This document shows positions 13,555 to 27,412 of a DNA stretch of 64,000 nucleotides, in pieces. A program made the translations under genes and the position numbers. The stretch spans positions 67,301,563-67,365,562 of the forward strand of contig NC_091013.1 in the NCBI RefSeq assembly GCF_041296385.1, read 5' to 3'. The notes under the pieces are model-generated. The model did no database searches and was not told where the DNA came from. It saw only the letters and a program-made list of their open reading frames with translations. This DNA comes from Aphelocoma coerulescens. Lineage: Eukaryota > Chordata > Aves > Passeriformes > Corvidae. How positions within the stretch are numbered: position 1 is the first letter of the stretch; each line of letters opens with the position of its first letter.

Positions 13555-14641
13555 CACACCATTTTGCCTCTAAACTGGAGAGACATGGATTTGACAGATG
13601 GACCACTCGATGGATAAGGAATTACCTGGATGGTTGCACTGAAGGAGTTGCAGTCAACGGCTCAGTGTTTAAGTGGAGAGGGGTGGCAGGTGGTGCTCCC
13701 CAGGGGCTGGTATTTGGATTGTCAAGTTTTAGTATCTTTGTAAGTAACATGGAGAGTGGGATTGAGTGCACCCTGAGCAAGTTTGCCAAGCTGTGTGGTG
13801 TGGTCAACATGCTGGAGGGAAGGGAGGCCATCCAGAAGGGTCTTGGCAGGTTTGAAAGATGGGACAGGGCAAACCTCATGAAATTAAACAAAGCCCAGTA
13901 CAAGGGCCTGCACCTGGGTCAGGGTAATCCTGAGCACAAATACAGGTTGGCAGAGAAAGGATCAAGACCAGCTCTGGGGAGAAAGTCGTGGGGATGTTAG
14001 TGGTGGAGAAGCTCAATAAGATCTGTCAGTGCGTGTTTGTAGCCCAGAAAATCCACTGCATCCTGGGCTGCATCAAAAGCCAGCAGGTCAAGGAAGGGGA
14101 TTTGCCCATCTACCCTGCCCTTGTGAGACCCCACCTGGAGTCTGTGTACAGCTCTGGGGACCCCAGCATAAGAAGGACGTGGGCCTGTTGGATCAAGTCC
14201 AGAGGAGAGACACTGAATGGATCACAGTGCTGGAACACCTCTCCTGTGAAGACAGGCTGAGCGAGCTGGAGCTATTCATCCTGGAGAAGAGAAGGGAGAC
14301 CTTAGAGCAGCCTTCCAGTACCTAGAGAGGTCCTGCAAGGGAGCTAGAGAAGGACTTTTCACAAGGGCATGTAGAGATAGGATAAGGGGGCATGGACTTA
14401 AGCTGAAGGAGGGAAGGTTGAGGTCAGATATTAGGAAGAAATTCTTTACTCTGAGGGTGGTGAGGCACTGGAAAAAGTTGCCCAGAGAGATCATGGACTC
14501 CCCATCCCCGGAAGTATTCAAGATTAAGCTGGATGTGGTTGTGGGTAACCTGGTCAGGTGGAAGGTTCCATGGCTGAGGGGTTGGAACTAGATAAACTAG
14601 ATCATCTTTAAGGTCCCCAACCTTTCTATGATTCTATGATT
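13555..14641 (+). mobile_element. CR1 retrotransposon, 5'-truncated, sense
   Basis: This is about 1.1 kb of a CR1 LINE, from the late part of ORF2 through the 3' end. The frame ending at 14000 gives reverse-transcriptase residues typical of CR1: GFDRWTTRWIRNYLDG, then AVNGSVFKWRGV, GAPQGLVFG and LSKFA. The catalytic FADD block that should follow LSKFA is missing (the frame reads FAKLCG), so the enzyme is dead. Downstream, other frames carry further CR1 C-terminal motifs (for example PHLESVYSSG). The 3' UTR ends in tandem tail units (TTCTATG ATTCTATG AT, about 14624-14640). The 5' end is truncated, as is normal for CR1. The exact left edge is uncertain by about 20 bases. Confidence 0.93.
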
Positions 14642-16434
14642 TTGGTAACTCTTCACAGAACCAGTCAGGAGGGCGAATGGAAAAGTGATATTGTGTTGTA
14701 CAAATCCTACCAATCAGAGCCAGTTTAGTGGGTTTCTAGCAAGTGGATCTGTTGCCAGTATTGAAAAATCTTTGCAGAAGGAAAAGTGGGACTTAAGTTG
14801 CATTATTCACACTTAGTTATTTACACTGTTTATATCATACTGTACATCAGGTAGAATTGTACTTTCTTGTCACAATTTTGGAAGGAGGTGAGAGGACAAA
14901 GGTTACAAATTAGGCTGCCTAAGGCAGGGATGGATGCTGCTCTCTGAAGTTCACTGCCAATCCCAGCAGCTTATTGTAGGAGTGTTTGTTGGAAGGAAAA
15001 GGTAGTAAATGCTAAAACTCAGGAAAAACAAATTGCTCCTGTATATTGAATGTATTGACAACTTACTGGAAAGAAGAGAGTCCAGAGAGGAGTCTATTTA
15101 CTACAGGCCATGGAAGAAGAAGGATTTGCTTTAATAACAAATTAAGAAGAAAAGGAAATAAAACTCTGTAAGAATCAAGAAATTGAACTGTGTGTCTCCA
15201 CGAAATTCCTATCCCTTTTCCTTACTTGCCTGATCTTTTCTTTGAAGTTTGATTACTGTCACTTCAACACAGAAGAGATTTAGCAATTTTAGAGGGTATA
15301 TCTCTGCTCAACAAATAAATACATTAGTCTTTTGCTAGTTTTTGTTAGTCAAGATACATTTGAAGTGCTTTTGAGATCTTTATTGCTCAGTCTTTTAAGT
15401 AATCACCTGTTCAACGACAACAATCAAAAAATCCCAGTTTGCCTAATTTGTATTTTTACTGCATTCACCAATATTCTCTCTCACAGCATCAAGACCCCAA
15501 GTTTAATGTAATGCATTTGCTTAATTGTTTTTCTGTCTATTTTTGTTCCAACACACAAAAGGTGTCCAGATTTCTGCATTATGAGGTCTCTCTGCTGTGT
15601 CAGTTTGGCGTAGTTAAGTGCATACGAAATTGAGGCAATTTCTGCCTCTATTGGTGTGACACAAATGCATCTATCTGCCAAGGAGTCCTCCCCCAAGAGA
15701 TACCTGCATGCTTAGCTTCTCAGGGAGATGAGAACCCATGGGTCTCAGATCCTAGGACGAGACTTTCATATACTCTGCCACTGGAGTGGGACACGGGAAG
15801 AGAGAGGACAGGACCGGGTGTGGCACTAAATGTGTTATCCTGACATGGCAGAAACATCACTAGAAAAGAATTTTATATTGTGCTTCCATTCATCTTCACC
15901 AAATTGTATGACAGGGAAGATCTCTCCCAAGCCAAATAAATGTGAAGTTAATTAGAGACTAGAGCAAGATCTCAGCTAGAACTAAAACCTCAGCAACTGT
16001 TTCTGCATAGTCAAACTACCAGGGAAAGGCATCGTGCTGATGGTAACTGAGCTTGTGCTTACTATTCTGGCAAAACCACTCCAAAACAAGTTCAGGTCCT
16101 AAAATTAGCCCTCCCCAACACCTGTCATTGCGCTGGGCATCAGCCTGTTCATGTTGTGCTTATTGAAATAGCTGTCTCCATTCTTGCATCTGCATTTCTT
16201 GCATGCTTTTTCTCACTTTTACACTTTCTTTAAACTTTATGTCTTCTCTTTCACTACTCCTTTAGGTATGTGTTTTACTGTCCAGTGAGGATACAGTAGA
16301 AGCAATATCTGTACAGGGACTGTCCTTTGATTGTAAGGTAGCAGAGCCAGTGAGGCTAATTTTCATTCTTTTGAGTTCAATATGTTTACAGGGATGTGAG
16401 TGCCTGGAGAAAGAGAGTTTTCTGGGAAGGAATC

Positions 16435-16459
16435 TTTTTTTTTCTTTTTTTTTTTTTTT
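16435..16459. repeat. Poly-T tract
   Basis: T9, C, T15 on the plus strand. Simple sequence of no evident function. Confidence 0.9.
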
Positions 16460-16832
16460 ACCTCCTGAGGCTTATTATGGAAAAACTTGGGTGAGAAATG
16501 AACACCATTTGTCCCTCAAATTTGATTATTAAGGAATTCCTACAGAGTGAGAGGCCTTATTTGTGGAGCAGGTTCTCAGGTGAGTACAGGCGTTCAGAAG
16601 ATGTATTTCTGAGACATTAGCATGTCTAAGACCTCAAATGAAAAAAATACATAGTATTTCCTTTTCTGCTTTGCTTGCCTCTCGTAGAAATGCCTCTTCC
16701 AAGGGCCAGGAGACATACCAATGAATATTGGCCTACTGTGTAAAACACAGTTCCCAAAAGGCATGGCACACATATCGTTAGCAGTATGAGATCCACATCA
16801 AAGTTACAGACAAATTACTGAAGTAGCCTAAC

Positions 16833-16846
16833 TTTTTTTTTTTTTT
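16833..16846. repeat. Poly-T tract
   Basis: An uninterrupted run of 14 T on the plus strand. Confidence 0.9.
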
Positions 16847-19800
16847 AATGTTCATGCATGCAACTCTGCACAGAGCTGCTGCCTCTATGTGTGTAGCAAA
16901 GTACCTTCTGGAACCCCACATGGAGTTACTTTGAAGTTTGCCCTAAAGTATGGCTGCAAGCATAATTATGCTACTTTTTTTTCCCCCTTCTTCTTCCTTC
17001 CAGTTGGATTAGACTTAATTTTTGATAGACAGAGAGAATCTTATCTAGTTTGTGTTTGTTTTCAGAACAGCAGTGTGCAAAACACTGAGGAACAAGTGGG
17101 CCTGGGGGAAAAATTAAAAATCAGAGAAATGAAAGCACACTTAGACCTGAATAGATGAAAAATTTCTATACCCCTCCACTTTTGTAATGTTTAATATTCA
17201 AATACCTGATTCACTGAAAAGGTGAGCCCAATACCCGATGAGCCCAAAAATGTGTGAAAGCAGGAGGCTGCATGCACAAGGGTGTTCCAGTCACACAAAC
17301 ATATTGCTTGGTTTTCATTCTTGAGGTCTGAAAAATCATGAGGGATCTTATGAAAATGACAAGTTTATTTTCATGCCATGTGTCGTATACATTGCACCTT
17401 GTGTAAATTGCTGTAGGGAGGCAAAGTACTATTCTTGGATCTGCAGGGCACCCCTGAGCTTTGATATTTGCTCTTTGATACTGTCAACTGTGAGAGCTCT
17501 TCACACGTAGGAAAGGCAAAACATCAATGCTGAGTGTGACATACACTGATCTTGGAGGAGAGCCTTGCCCAGAGAGCATTTCAACGAGCAGAATTTTAAC
17601 TGTTTCTTTGGATTCTGCCAAGACAGCTACTGGCTGTGGATCACAATGGAGCCTGCAAGGACCACCCTCTGAAAACAATGCATTTATCACTGTAGGTATA
17701 TCTAGGGTTCACTTTGTTTGGATTACTCCCAGTTTACACCCCGAAATTAGAAGCAAGACTGACTTGCTGTAGGTAACCTTCAGTTAAGTTTCTTGGCATG
17801 GGCAGGTGTCTGCTGAGCCACCCTGCAGAGTCCTGCTGAGCTTTGTAAAGCTGGGAAAGGGAATAGGGTTTCCACTGAATAGAAACGCTTTTAGAGCTGG
17901 GCCCAAGCTCTCCCTTAGGATGCATGTAAACACAGCTGCAGCAAGAGAGAGATATATTGCAAATACTCCTGAAGCCTCTGAAACCCAACTGGCCCTGATT
18001 GTCTCTTGTGTTGGTCTGATTTGCACATAATTCTGACACCCTCTTTCTCCAAACTGAGTTTATGAGTCCAGGAGTGGAAGCCAACCCTAATTCCCTGAGT
18101 ACTGCTGGTAGAAAATGAAGAAAACCATAAGCAAAGCAATATATTAGTAACTGCAGATTAATTTCCTTCCAACTTGTAGAGAATTAGCCATTCTAATGCA
18201 ATTTAGTCAACAGTTAAAAAATATAATCACTGTTAAGAGAATGCGACCCCAGTAGTATTTTAAGTGATGTCCATGGGAAAAGTTTTGTAAATAACCAAGA
18301 CTGATTATTCAAAAAGCAAAGAAATCAGTAACTCATTTTGTTGCCTCTTCTGTTCAGAAATTGCCTTTTCTATATATTCATCATGAAGTCTTTTGTGACT
18401 AAATGTAAGCTATAATGTAGTGAATAATTGCAAGAAGGTGGTTTGTTCTATATTTAATCCCTTCACCTGATCTTCTAAAAGTCTCTGTAATTTTTCTTGG
18501 TAACAAGAACCCTTACCCTGTGGTTTGAAACCGTGATGAAGGCCCATTACCCTTAGCCTTAAATACAGCCAGAAGGCTGTAAGAAATCTCTTGGATTTTG
18601 TCTACTCCCATTTTCAAAACATCATGAGTGAGTGGAGATTTGCAAGCAGTAGGCTGGCTGGGCGTCTTCTGATCACTGGAAGTGAGTTTTAATTTAATCT
18701 GGCACTTGGAGTTCGTAGCATCATGTCAATAAAAAATTAATTGCTTCAGGTATTTTTGTGGTTTCTCATTTTGTGAAGCCTGGCTTATTTAGAAGGAGAG
18801 TTAGCACGAGCAAAGTAATCACATTTAATGTGGTTGCATGCTGGAGTAAAGTTGACTTTGTGCCAAACCATGGAGCTCATAGCACAGGGCTGCTAACTGG
18901 GGGTGCATTTCTGAGAGGCTTTGGGGACTGGTAAAGAGGTCTCCAACTGCAAAACTTGTTTTCTTTGCGCCTTTCTGGACAATTTATGAGGCAGATGAGC
19001 GTCTGCATGCCCTGAAGCCCTGGTCTGCAGAGCACAGCTGGAATCAGCTCTGCTGCTGTGAGGTTGAGACCTGAGCGTACATCCTCGCAACCTGGCCTCT
19101 TGGCCATCCTCTCAACCCCTCAGCTTGGGAGGGGAGGGAGGGTATAATGCATTTCCAGAAGTCTCCTAGCTGTGGTATCCTCCAGGATTAACCTATCCCT
19201 AATAATGTCTTCAGTGTGTTCAGGGATTTAAGGGTCTCAAAGCTACAAATTATAGATAGAAGATAACATGTTGGAAACTTAATAATAGCCAGCCCAAACA
19301 GACCCAGGGATTAGTCATATCAGTGCATTATTACAACAAGAGGAGATGTTGCATGTCCCACATACATATGCACTCATATCTCACAAATCAGCCTGCCTGT
19401 GTGTGGTCCAGCAACTGTGAACTGAGCCTGGCCCTGGCACCAGAGGTTTGTCTTGGGTTGTGAGACAAATGGCAAATTTTACAAAAGCATAGTATTTGCT
19501 AAGCTGACATTTCATACGATGGGATGAAAGACAATGTGTTATGGGCTGTGGTACACTTTGAATGACTTTGTTACACGTCCGTGTTTAAACTGGCAGTGTG
19601 CACACAAATAAAGGTTTGTCAAAGGTTAAGCTGAACTATTTTACACCACCTCTTCAAAACTTTTAAATTTACCCTCTGTTCAGTTTCTCTTTGGATCTCC
19701 TAGTGTTTCAAATTACACCTGAGATAATCTGACTAAACAGAGTAGGAGAAATCTTCCCTTTTTTAACTCTTGTGTGTGTAATACAGTTATTTTGTACGCT

Positions 19801-21585
19801 CCCCTCTTTTTCTTTGTTGCTTATAAAGCAAAAAGGGGGAAAAGTACACAAATCACGATAAAAAAGTTATAATCCTTGGAGTACAGAGATGCAATATGGT
19901 CTAACTGTATTTCAGTATTTCTTTAAAACATCACCAGCAGGTTTTGTTTTGCGCTTTATTTTTGAGGCACAGCTTTGTCAATTTGAGTCGTCTTGGCTCC
20001 GTTTGAAGTAATGCAAAACAGTAAATAGCCTTGGAAAACAAAAATCCACTAGGAACAAATTCTTTTGACTTGACACTTAACCTGCACACTTCCTCTAGCT
20101 CTGAGTTCCTCACCCCTGATTACTGACTAACAGAGTATAACTTTGGACTCATTTAAAATGCAATTGCAGAACACAGCAGAGAAGGTCATTTAGCGGTACA
20201 TCAACAAGAAGGGCAGGCTGTAAATCTAATGACCATCTTCCATTCCTAATTTCTAAGATCCCACTGTCACCAGTATTGGCAATTTCTGACACTCAGATGT
20301 GGCAATATATCAAATGCTCTATTAATATGACAGATGTATTTTTTAGAAAAGAGTAGCACTCTTATCCCTCTTGGATACATAGATGAGCTGACGAATGCTT
20401 TGAACAAAGCTCACTGTTTACTCTTTTCCTGTTCTCATGCTGCTTATTAGACTGGTTTAATATAAAAGCAAGGTATAAAATCAACTGCTACATCAAATGC
20501 AATCCAATAGTATCACCTCAAAGACAAGCACATTGTTAGCTTTCCATCAGAATCAACTCATCTGAGGCAGCATGTTGTAGCCACAGAATATTAACACATA
20601 ACCTTGTCAGCCATCACCTGTAGCTGGTAAATGCCAGTGATTTTCACTTCATAGTGCAACCATCTCAAAAAGCCATAACTAAAGAAATGTAGGTATATCC
20701 AGCTAACAAAACTTGTCTGATAGTCGCTTGAGCCAAGAAAACCTGGCATTTTAGGTGCACCTTGGAGAGGAGTCTCAGGAGAATTCACATTCTCTGTTTT
20801 GAATCCTTTCTAAGTCCGCAATGACACTGTCCTGAAATAAATCTTACCTGAGGCTGGTGTCTCCTCCAATATACCTATATAAGCCTTTTGTTCCAATACA
20901 CACGAAGAGCACTTTGAGTTAAATACTTTTCTAGATGGCTCTTACAAGCTGACAGCATTAAGTTTCATAACAAACAGATGTTCATATTTTATAAGCGTCC
21001 TCCATAAAAGACTTTCAGTGTTCTCTATTTCAACAGGGGCACAATGGAAAACTATAAGGGTCTAGAAACAGTACTCTTGTGGGAACCTGAAATGACTGAG
21101 TATGGCTACAGCAAAACACATCTACAGCTGTGGGGACATCGATAGTGAATGGTGGGAAGGGGTGGATGGATGAGATTAGATAAAGGCCAAAGGTTTAACA
21201 TCCTGATGCTGGAGGGATTTCCACTGGTAGTGGAAAGAGGTGGTTGCCCTGCTTCTGTGGAGGCACTGACTTCCAAACTGACGTTTGGGAGAGGCAGTTC
21301 AGGGCTGCTTCCTAATGCCAAGACAGGTAACAGAGCTGTGAATCCAATAACATCCATGTGATTTCAGTGGCAGTGTATCCTTTGTTGCCTTGAAAGCAGG
21401 GGAACAGCAGGAGCAGCCTTGCAGGCTGTGCTGTGGGAGTGGGAAAAGAAGAACAGAGCAACCCAGCAGCTCAGGTGCATCACCCTGGAGCCTCTGGAAC
21501 ACCAGCTGGGTTTAGAACTTGTGGGCCCCTTGGGGCAGAGGCCCAGCCCAAGGGGAATGCACATTGTGTGGAGGGGCGCCACCTC

Positions 21586-21637
21586 TTTGTTTTAACAAAT
21601 GTTGCCAATATTTGTTTGTTTAACAAATGTTGCCAGG
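21586..21637. repeat. Two-copy tandem duplication
   Basis: The block TTTAACAAATGTTGCCA occurs twice, about 26 bases apart, each time preceded by a TTTGTT-type sequence. It is a simple local duplication, probably from replication slippage. Confidence 0.85.
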
Positions 21638-24600
21638 AAGGAGGAGAATGTGCCTCCCTGTCTTTGATACAGGGCCGAAAACCCTCATTTTTCAAACCGG
21701 CGTGCTTTTGTGTGCTGCTTTGCTGCCTGCTGCCTGAACAACCCCTGTCTACTACTGAAAACTGAATTGGCATCTCTACTTTTTCACCTTTTTGAGGCAA
21801 AGTGTCCAAAAAGTCAGGGGAGCAGCTAAAGGTGTTTCTTCCCACAGTTCTTGCTTATTATGAGGGTCAAGGATGTAGGTGGTTTAAAAGCAATGTAGAG
21901 GCAATCCCATTTTGTGCTGCCCCCCGAGAGCCAGGGTTGCTGATGTCTTCCCTCCACAGACTCCTCTTTTTGTACAGCCAAGCTGCTGCCAGATCGGGGG
22001 GGGCTTATCACAATGAAGACAATCTCTCTCTAAACTGCTCACAACCTTTTATTTCTGCTGACTCAGCCCATCAGTCAAGCTAAAGAAATCTACCAGAGTG
22101 CCAGGTGTGAGGGAAGGAATGGGAGGGCACAGCCAGCATTGGCAAAATACCTTTTCTGTCAGTGACACAGCCCAAAAATTATCTAAAATTAACCTGGAAC
22201 AGTAATGGAAAAAGATTATTTGCCTACTCTGTGCTATTTAAAGGTCTCCAAAATATAAAGGGATTTTTTTGAGTTTATTAACTCAGCATTTTCTAACCCT
22301 TAGGCTAAAAAAAGTGGACTCAGTACCTTAGAACTATGATAAAATCTTGTCATTGTGAAACGTATTGGCATTCCACTAATGAATTCGGGGGAACTGGGAA
22401 TTTACCTTTGAAATAAGACCTGGATTTCTCGGTTTGGCCGTGTCACTTCAGCTACTCTGTATTCTTACTGTTTCTTGACATCGGGAATCAAGCCAATACT
22501 CCTGAGTTTTTGCTTCTGAAGCCTCGCAGAAAGGCAATGTAAAATTTCCTTTGCATATACATTTGACTGCTCATCCTTAATATTTATTTTGAAAAAGACT
22601 TTGTTCCAAAGAAATTATTTGCATGAATATTTGTGGAAAGCAAAACCACACCAGATGCAAAGATAAATAAAGTAGATTCATTTAAAAATTTCAACTGTTT
22701 TTGTATAACTATTTCACAGCATTCATGCAGTCTGGCTGGTAAAAAGAAGCATTTTAGATCTTTGGGAGAAAAAAATTCTTGCAGCAGATACTTTCATGGA
22801 CAAACAAGTTTGAACAACCCATTCTTTCTTTGTAATCTCTTCCTGACGACTTACAGATGGAACAAGAACTAAGGAAAGAGGGAAGAGAGATTCTCACCAT
22901 CCTGTTTTCATACAATTGTGGAAACTTAAAATAAAAATTAAAAAATCTCCTTCTGTCACTTCTTCTCCTAGCTCATGGTGACTTTCCAGTGCATATTTTC
23001 CAATTGGTTTTGTTCAGACTGGTGCTGCCAGTTTGTGATAAAACAGAGGAAAAAAAGCCATCTTTTGAAAAATGTGAACTTTCCACATGACATGGAAGCT
23101 GGTGACTTCCCAAAGCTCTTGCTTTGAGGTGCCTCAGGAAGAGGGAAGATGTCAGCTGGAGAGTTATGGAACAAAGAAGCAGTTGGTTGTAGTATCAAAG
23201 GGTGTCTGAACACGTGCAGACATTTCAACTGTGACATTTTTGCCAACTGTCTCCTGATAATCATGAAATTAGTCTGAAGTAGTCACCTGGGCTCTCTGTG
23301 AATCTTCCTCTGGGTATCCCTCTGTCTATCACTGTAAATGGAGAAGACAACTAGCTTGAATCAAGTGTCCTATTCTGAGATGAATCCTTCTTTTCATGAA
23401 GTCATCATCTTTAGGCTGAGCATGACAGTAAAGCAATACTTATATTCTGGATTAACCACAACAAAGACCTGGTTCAATCCAAATCTCACAAGAGATGTGG
23501 TTTCTGCGGTGCTCAGGTGGTATCAGAGCATGCTAACCTCCTCTGTAAGCTGCTAAATCGAAGGAATACCTACTCTGGGTGAGTTCCAGTTCAGGGTCAG
23601 CGGCAGGTAGGTTGCTCCTGTTTAGTTCTGGTTAAACCCAATGAAACGTTCAGAAAGCAGATTAGGTTCAATATATATATATTTTAAAAAACTGGATAAT
23701 TTTGACAAAATTCAATTCCGTTGTCTGTGTTAGTCTGGAAGGGAGCTGATCTCCAGCTGAGTCCATAAACACACGCTGAAATAAAGAGCTTTCCACCTTT
23801 CATTTATTACTCCATTCATTCAGAATAAACTGGAAACTACCCTTGTCCCTCCATGATTTTACGGTATAATATATGCCTGCCATCATGACAGAGATCTAGT
23901 CCAGAAAATAACCCATGACCACTACAGATGTGAATTACATTCCTTTTAAATAACAAGAAGACACTGGAGAAAATCTGAAATACTTCAGGAGATGACCAAG
24001 GGATGCTTTCCAATGTTAGAGATATTATTCTCTTAGTAAGGAAAAGTCATGTGGTACAGTTGTATAATCTCATCCCCTCAGTAAAATTTATAAAAAATAG
24101 ACCAACACATTTTTTCTTACACCTTATTTATTATGCTGATGTATGTCAGTAATTATTAATTTATTAAGTTTCTACCTTTGTGTAAAAATGGATTGGTATG
24201 GATAAAGCAAAAACCATCTTGGAGTGATGCCATTAGAACTGAGTTGCCCTGAATCAGGCCTTGTTGTAGTGCTCAGATGCAGTATTTCAATTAGAACAGT
24301 AAAAGAACAAGGTTTCCAGACATTATTAATTAAAATTTTCTGCTTAATCTCCGTGGGAGGCACAGAATCAACATTGTCTTAGTTCTTTAAAAATCCTTGG
24401 CCCAGACAGCTCCAGAGCTTGTTTTCAGAAGTTCAAGTAAAGGAGAAGTTACGTAGAAGGGAAACACTGAGAGTGGTATGGACACACTGCCTAGATGTGG
24501 CATCCCTTTCTGTCTCTGTATGAGGGGCCAAATCTGTACAAGGGTATGTGCTTTGCTCACAGAAAGCCAAATTGAGTCTGAGCACTCACCACCCTTTGTT

Positions 24601-25846
24601 TCTCTACCTTAACTCCTTCTCCGCTGGGCACATAACCAGATCCATCATCATTCCCAAGGGACAACCCTTTTCCACATTCAGAGAGGAAGCACGGAGACAA
24701 AGGGAGCTTGAAAAGAACCAGCCTCAAACAAAATTCTGCAGACTTTAAAAGAAGTAAGTTTTTGCAGGTGAAAGGAAATCAATATGGCTGAGAGCAGCCA
24801 AATTGGTATATACACCAAGCTAGAAGAACTTTCTATTTGAATTATTTTTATTTTTCTAATAAGGAAAAGTCAATTGCATGCCAAAAATAGCATATAGCTG
24901 TGACGTGAATGAGCCACTGTTCCCATCTTGCTGAGAACTCACTGGACTCTGCCTGCTTCAGAGGGCTTTATAATACCAGGTAATACTATAGCCTAACATT
25001 TTGCCCATGACGTCTTTACAAGAAAAGGGACTTTGAGTTCCTGCTAGTGTGTATGTCTACCAAATGAAAAACAGCAGGAGAAAATTGTGCTTCTGTCTTA
25101 CACTGGTAGGGCTTCAGTAATTTTGGCAACCTTGTGCCAAGAGAGTAGAAACCAAAATCGTGCACCTAAGCTTTCCAAATCAACATCAGCAAAATTCATT
25201 GCACTGTTTGTCCAGATCCAACCTTAGCAATTGAGGCTTTATAACCTATGCTTCATCTGAGCTGCTAGTAAGCTGGACTAATAGAAAACAGTTTAAATCA
25301 CAGCAAAAAGAAATAATTATCATGTGGACAGCGAAATGTACAAGTTATCATCCCAATTCTATCAAGTGTATAACTGAATAAACTGAACTATGAATCAGTA
25401 CTGTGGGTCAGTGTCCGCTCATCTCTTCAGGAGGGAAACTGCTTCTTCCAGATTACACACTGATTCGGTTTGCCCTTGGTAAATGACAGTGGGCTTTAAA
25501 CACTGCAAAATACCCAAATGCATGCTTGTAGGCTATATTCTCTTGGTTGATTTGTTGGCAGGCAAGTAGTAAATGGAGGGCTTCCCTTCTCCAGGCAATA
25601 TGTGATCTCTCTAAACCTCTATGAACAGCAGATGTAAAAATCAATGCCAGCTAGAAATAAATTATTTTGATGGGGATGATAGTTAAGCAAAGCCTGCACC
25701 TTTCACACCAAGGCCTTCTTCAATGATTACTGGTAGAAGGTGGTACAAATTTGGTTACACTGCTCACTTTAATGGTATTTAAATCTTCTCAGATATGGAT
25801 ATAAAGGCCCTTGACAGCTATTTATGACCTTTCTAATGCTGCACTT

Positions 25847-26388
25847 AAATTCATAGATGTGGTTAGGTAGGAAAAGAATTCTAGGATCATCCAGTCCATC
25901 TGTTAACCCAGCACCACTGTGTTCACTACTAAACCATATCCCCAAGTGCCACATCCACAACTTTTTTTAACACTTTCAGGGACTGTGGTTCCACTACTTA
26001 ACTGAATAACCTGTCCCAATGCCTGACAACCCTTCAGGCAAAGAAATTTTTCCTAATATGCAATTTAAACTTCCCCTGGTACAACTTGAGGCTATTTCTT
26101 CCTGTCCTATCACAAATTACTTGGGAGGAGAGACCAGCCCCCATGTCAATACACTCTCCTTTCATGTGGTTGTAGAGAGTGATAAGGTCCTCACTGAGCC
26201 TTTTCTCCAGGCTAAACACCACCCCCCAGCTCCCTCAGCTGCTCCTCATCAGACTGTGCTCCAGACTCTTCCCCAGCTCCATTGCCCTTCTCTGGACACG
26301 CTCCAGCACCTCAGTGTCCTTGTAGTGAGGAGCCCATAACTGGACACGGGCTTGAGGTGTGGCTTCACCAGTGCTGAGTACAGGGGGC
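25847..26388 (-). mobile_element. CR1 3' portion, antisense
   Basis: The plus strand is the complement of the last ~540 bases of a CR1. It starts at the tail side (AATTCATAGATGTGGTTAGG, then GGATCATCCAGTCCATC). It runs through the 3'-UTR complement (AACCCAGCACCACTG, ACAACTTGAGGCTATTTC) into the ORF2 C-terminal complement (CACGCTCCAGCACCTCAGTG, TTCACCAGTGCTGAGTACAG). It stops abruptly where a sense CR1 begins at about 26389, giving a 5'-to-5' junction. Confidence 0.92.
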
Positions 26389-27412
26389 AAAGGGTCATAG
26401 TGAATGGGGTGACATCAGACTGGCAACCTGTCACCAGTGGGGTTCTGCAGGTCTCCATCCTTGGCCCTGTGCTTTTCAACATCTTTATTAATAACTTGGA
26501 TGTAGGATTGGAAGAGATACTAAGCAAATTCGCAGATGATACTAAACTGGAAATTGTTGACTAGTTCAAAGGCAGGGAGGACTTGCAGAAAAACCCTGAC
26601 AAATTAGAGGGCTGGCAATCACCAACCATATCAAGTTCAACAAGGAAAAGTGCTGTATTCTGCACCTGGGATGGGGCAGCCCTGGGTGTATGGACAGACT
26701 GGGGAATGAGGGGCTGGAGAGCAGTGCTGTGGAAAGGGACCTGGGGGTCCTGGTTGATGGCAAGTTGAACATGAATCAGCAGTGCCCTGGCATCCAGGAG
26801 GGCCAACCATGTCCTGGGGGGCATCAGGCACAGCATCACCAGCTGGACAAGGGAGGGGATTGTCCCACTCTGCTCTGCACTGGGGCGGCCTCACCTTGAG
26901 GGCTGGGGGCAGTTTTGGTGCCACAATATAAACAAGACATTGAACTATTAGAGAGTGTTCAAAGGAGGGCAGCAGAGATAATGAAGGTCCTTGAGCCTTG
27001 AGTATGAGCTGTATGAGGAGTGGCTGAGGTCACTTGGTCTGTTCAGCCTGGAGAAGAGGAGACTGGGGGGAGACCTCATCACAGTCTGCAGCTTCCTTGT
27101 GAGGGGAAGAGGAGGAGCAGGCACTGACCTCTTGCCTGTGGTGACCAGTGACAGGACCTGAGGGAAAGGCCTGAGGTTGTGTCAGGGGAGGTTTAGGTTG
27201 GATACTAGAAAAAGGTTCTTCACCCAGAGGGTGTTTGGGCACTGGAACAGGCTCCCCAGGGTCAGAGCACCAAGCCTGACAGAGTTCAAGAAGTGTTTGG
27301 ACAATGCCCTCAGGCACATGGTGTGACTCTTGGGGTGTCCTGTGCAGGGCCAGGAGATGGACTCAATGATCCTTGTGGGTCCCTTCCAACTCAGCTGATT
27401 CTGTGATATTAA
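26389..27412 (+). mobile_element. CR1 retrotransposon, 5'-truncated, sense
   Basis: About 1 kb of CR1 from the middle of the reverse transcriptase to the 3' end. The frame around 26395-26564 encodes [29 protein letters not shown] and SKFADDTKL. The catalytic FADD is intact at 26529-26540, the only intact copy I noticed in this window. The frame is closed by a stop at 26562-26564, and later ORF2 segments lie in other frames. The 3' UTR (TGATCCTTGTGGGTCCCTTC) ends at GATTCTGTGATA near 27412. It lies head to head with the antisense CR1 to its left. Confidence 0.93.

Larger units (their letters stand above)
14642..25846. other. Unique non-coding sequence with simple repeats
   Basis: About 11 kb lacking recognisable genes and CR1. 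It includes poly-T runs (16435-16459, 16833-16846), a two-copy tandem duplication (21586-21637) and an AT dinucleotide run near 23670-23685. Several AT-rich, low-repeat stretches (about 18300-18850, 19920-20570, 22500-22650) have the look of conserved non-coding sequence, but conservation cannot be judged from one genome. The open frames (60-121 codons) match no family. Confidence 0.5.

Noticed and set aside
23468..23490. tRNA B-box-like GGTTCAATCC
   Set aside because: No A box at the right distance and no cloverleaf could be drawn around it.
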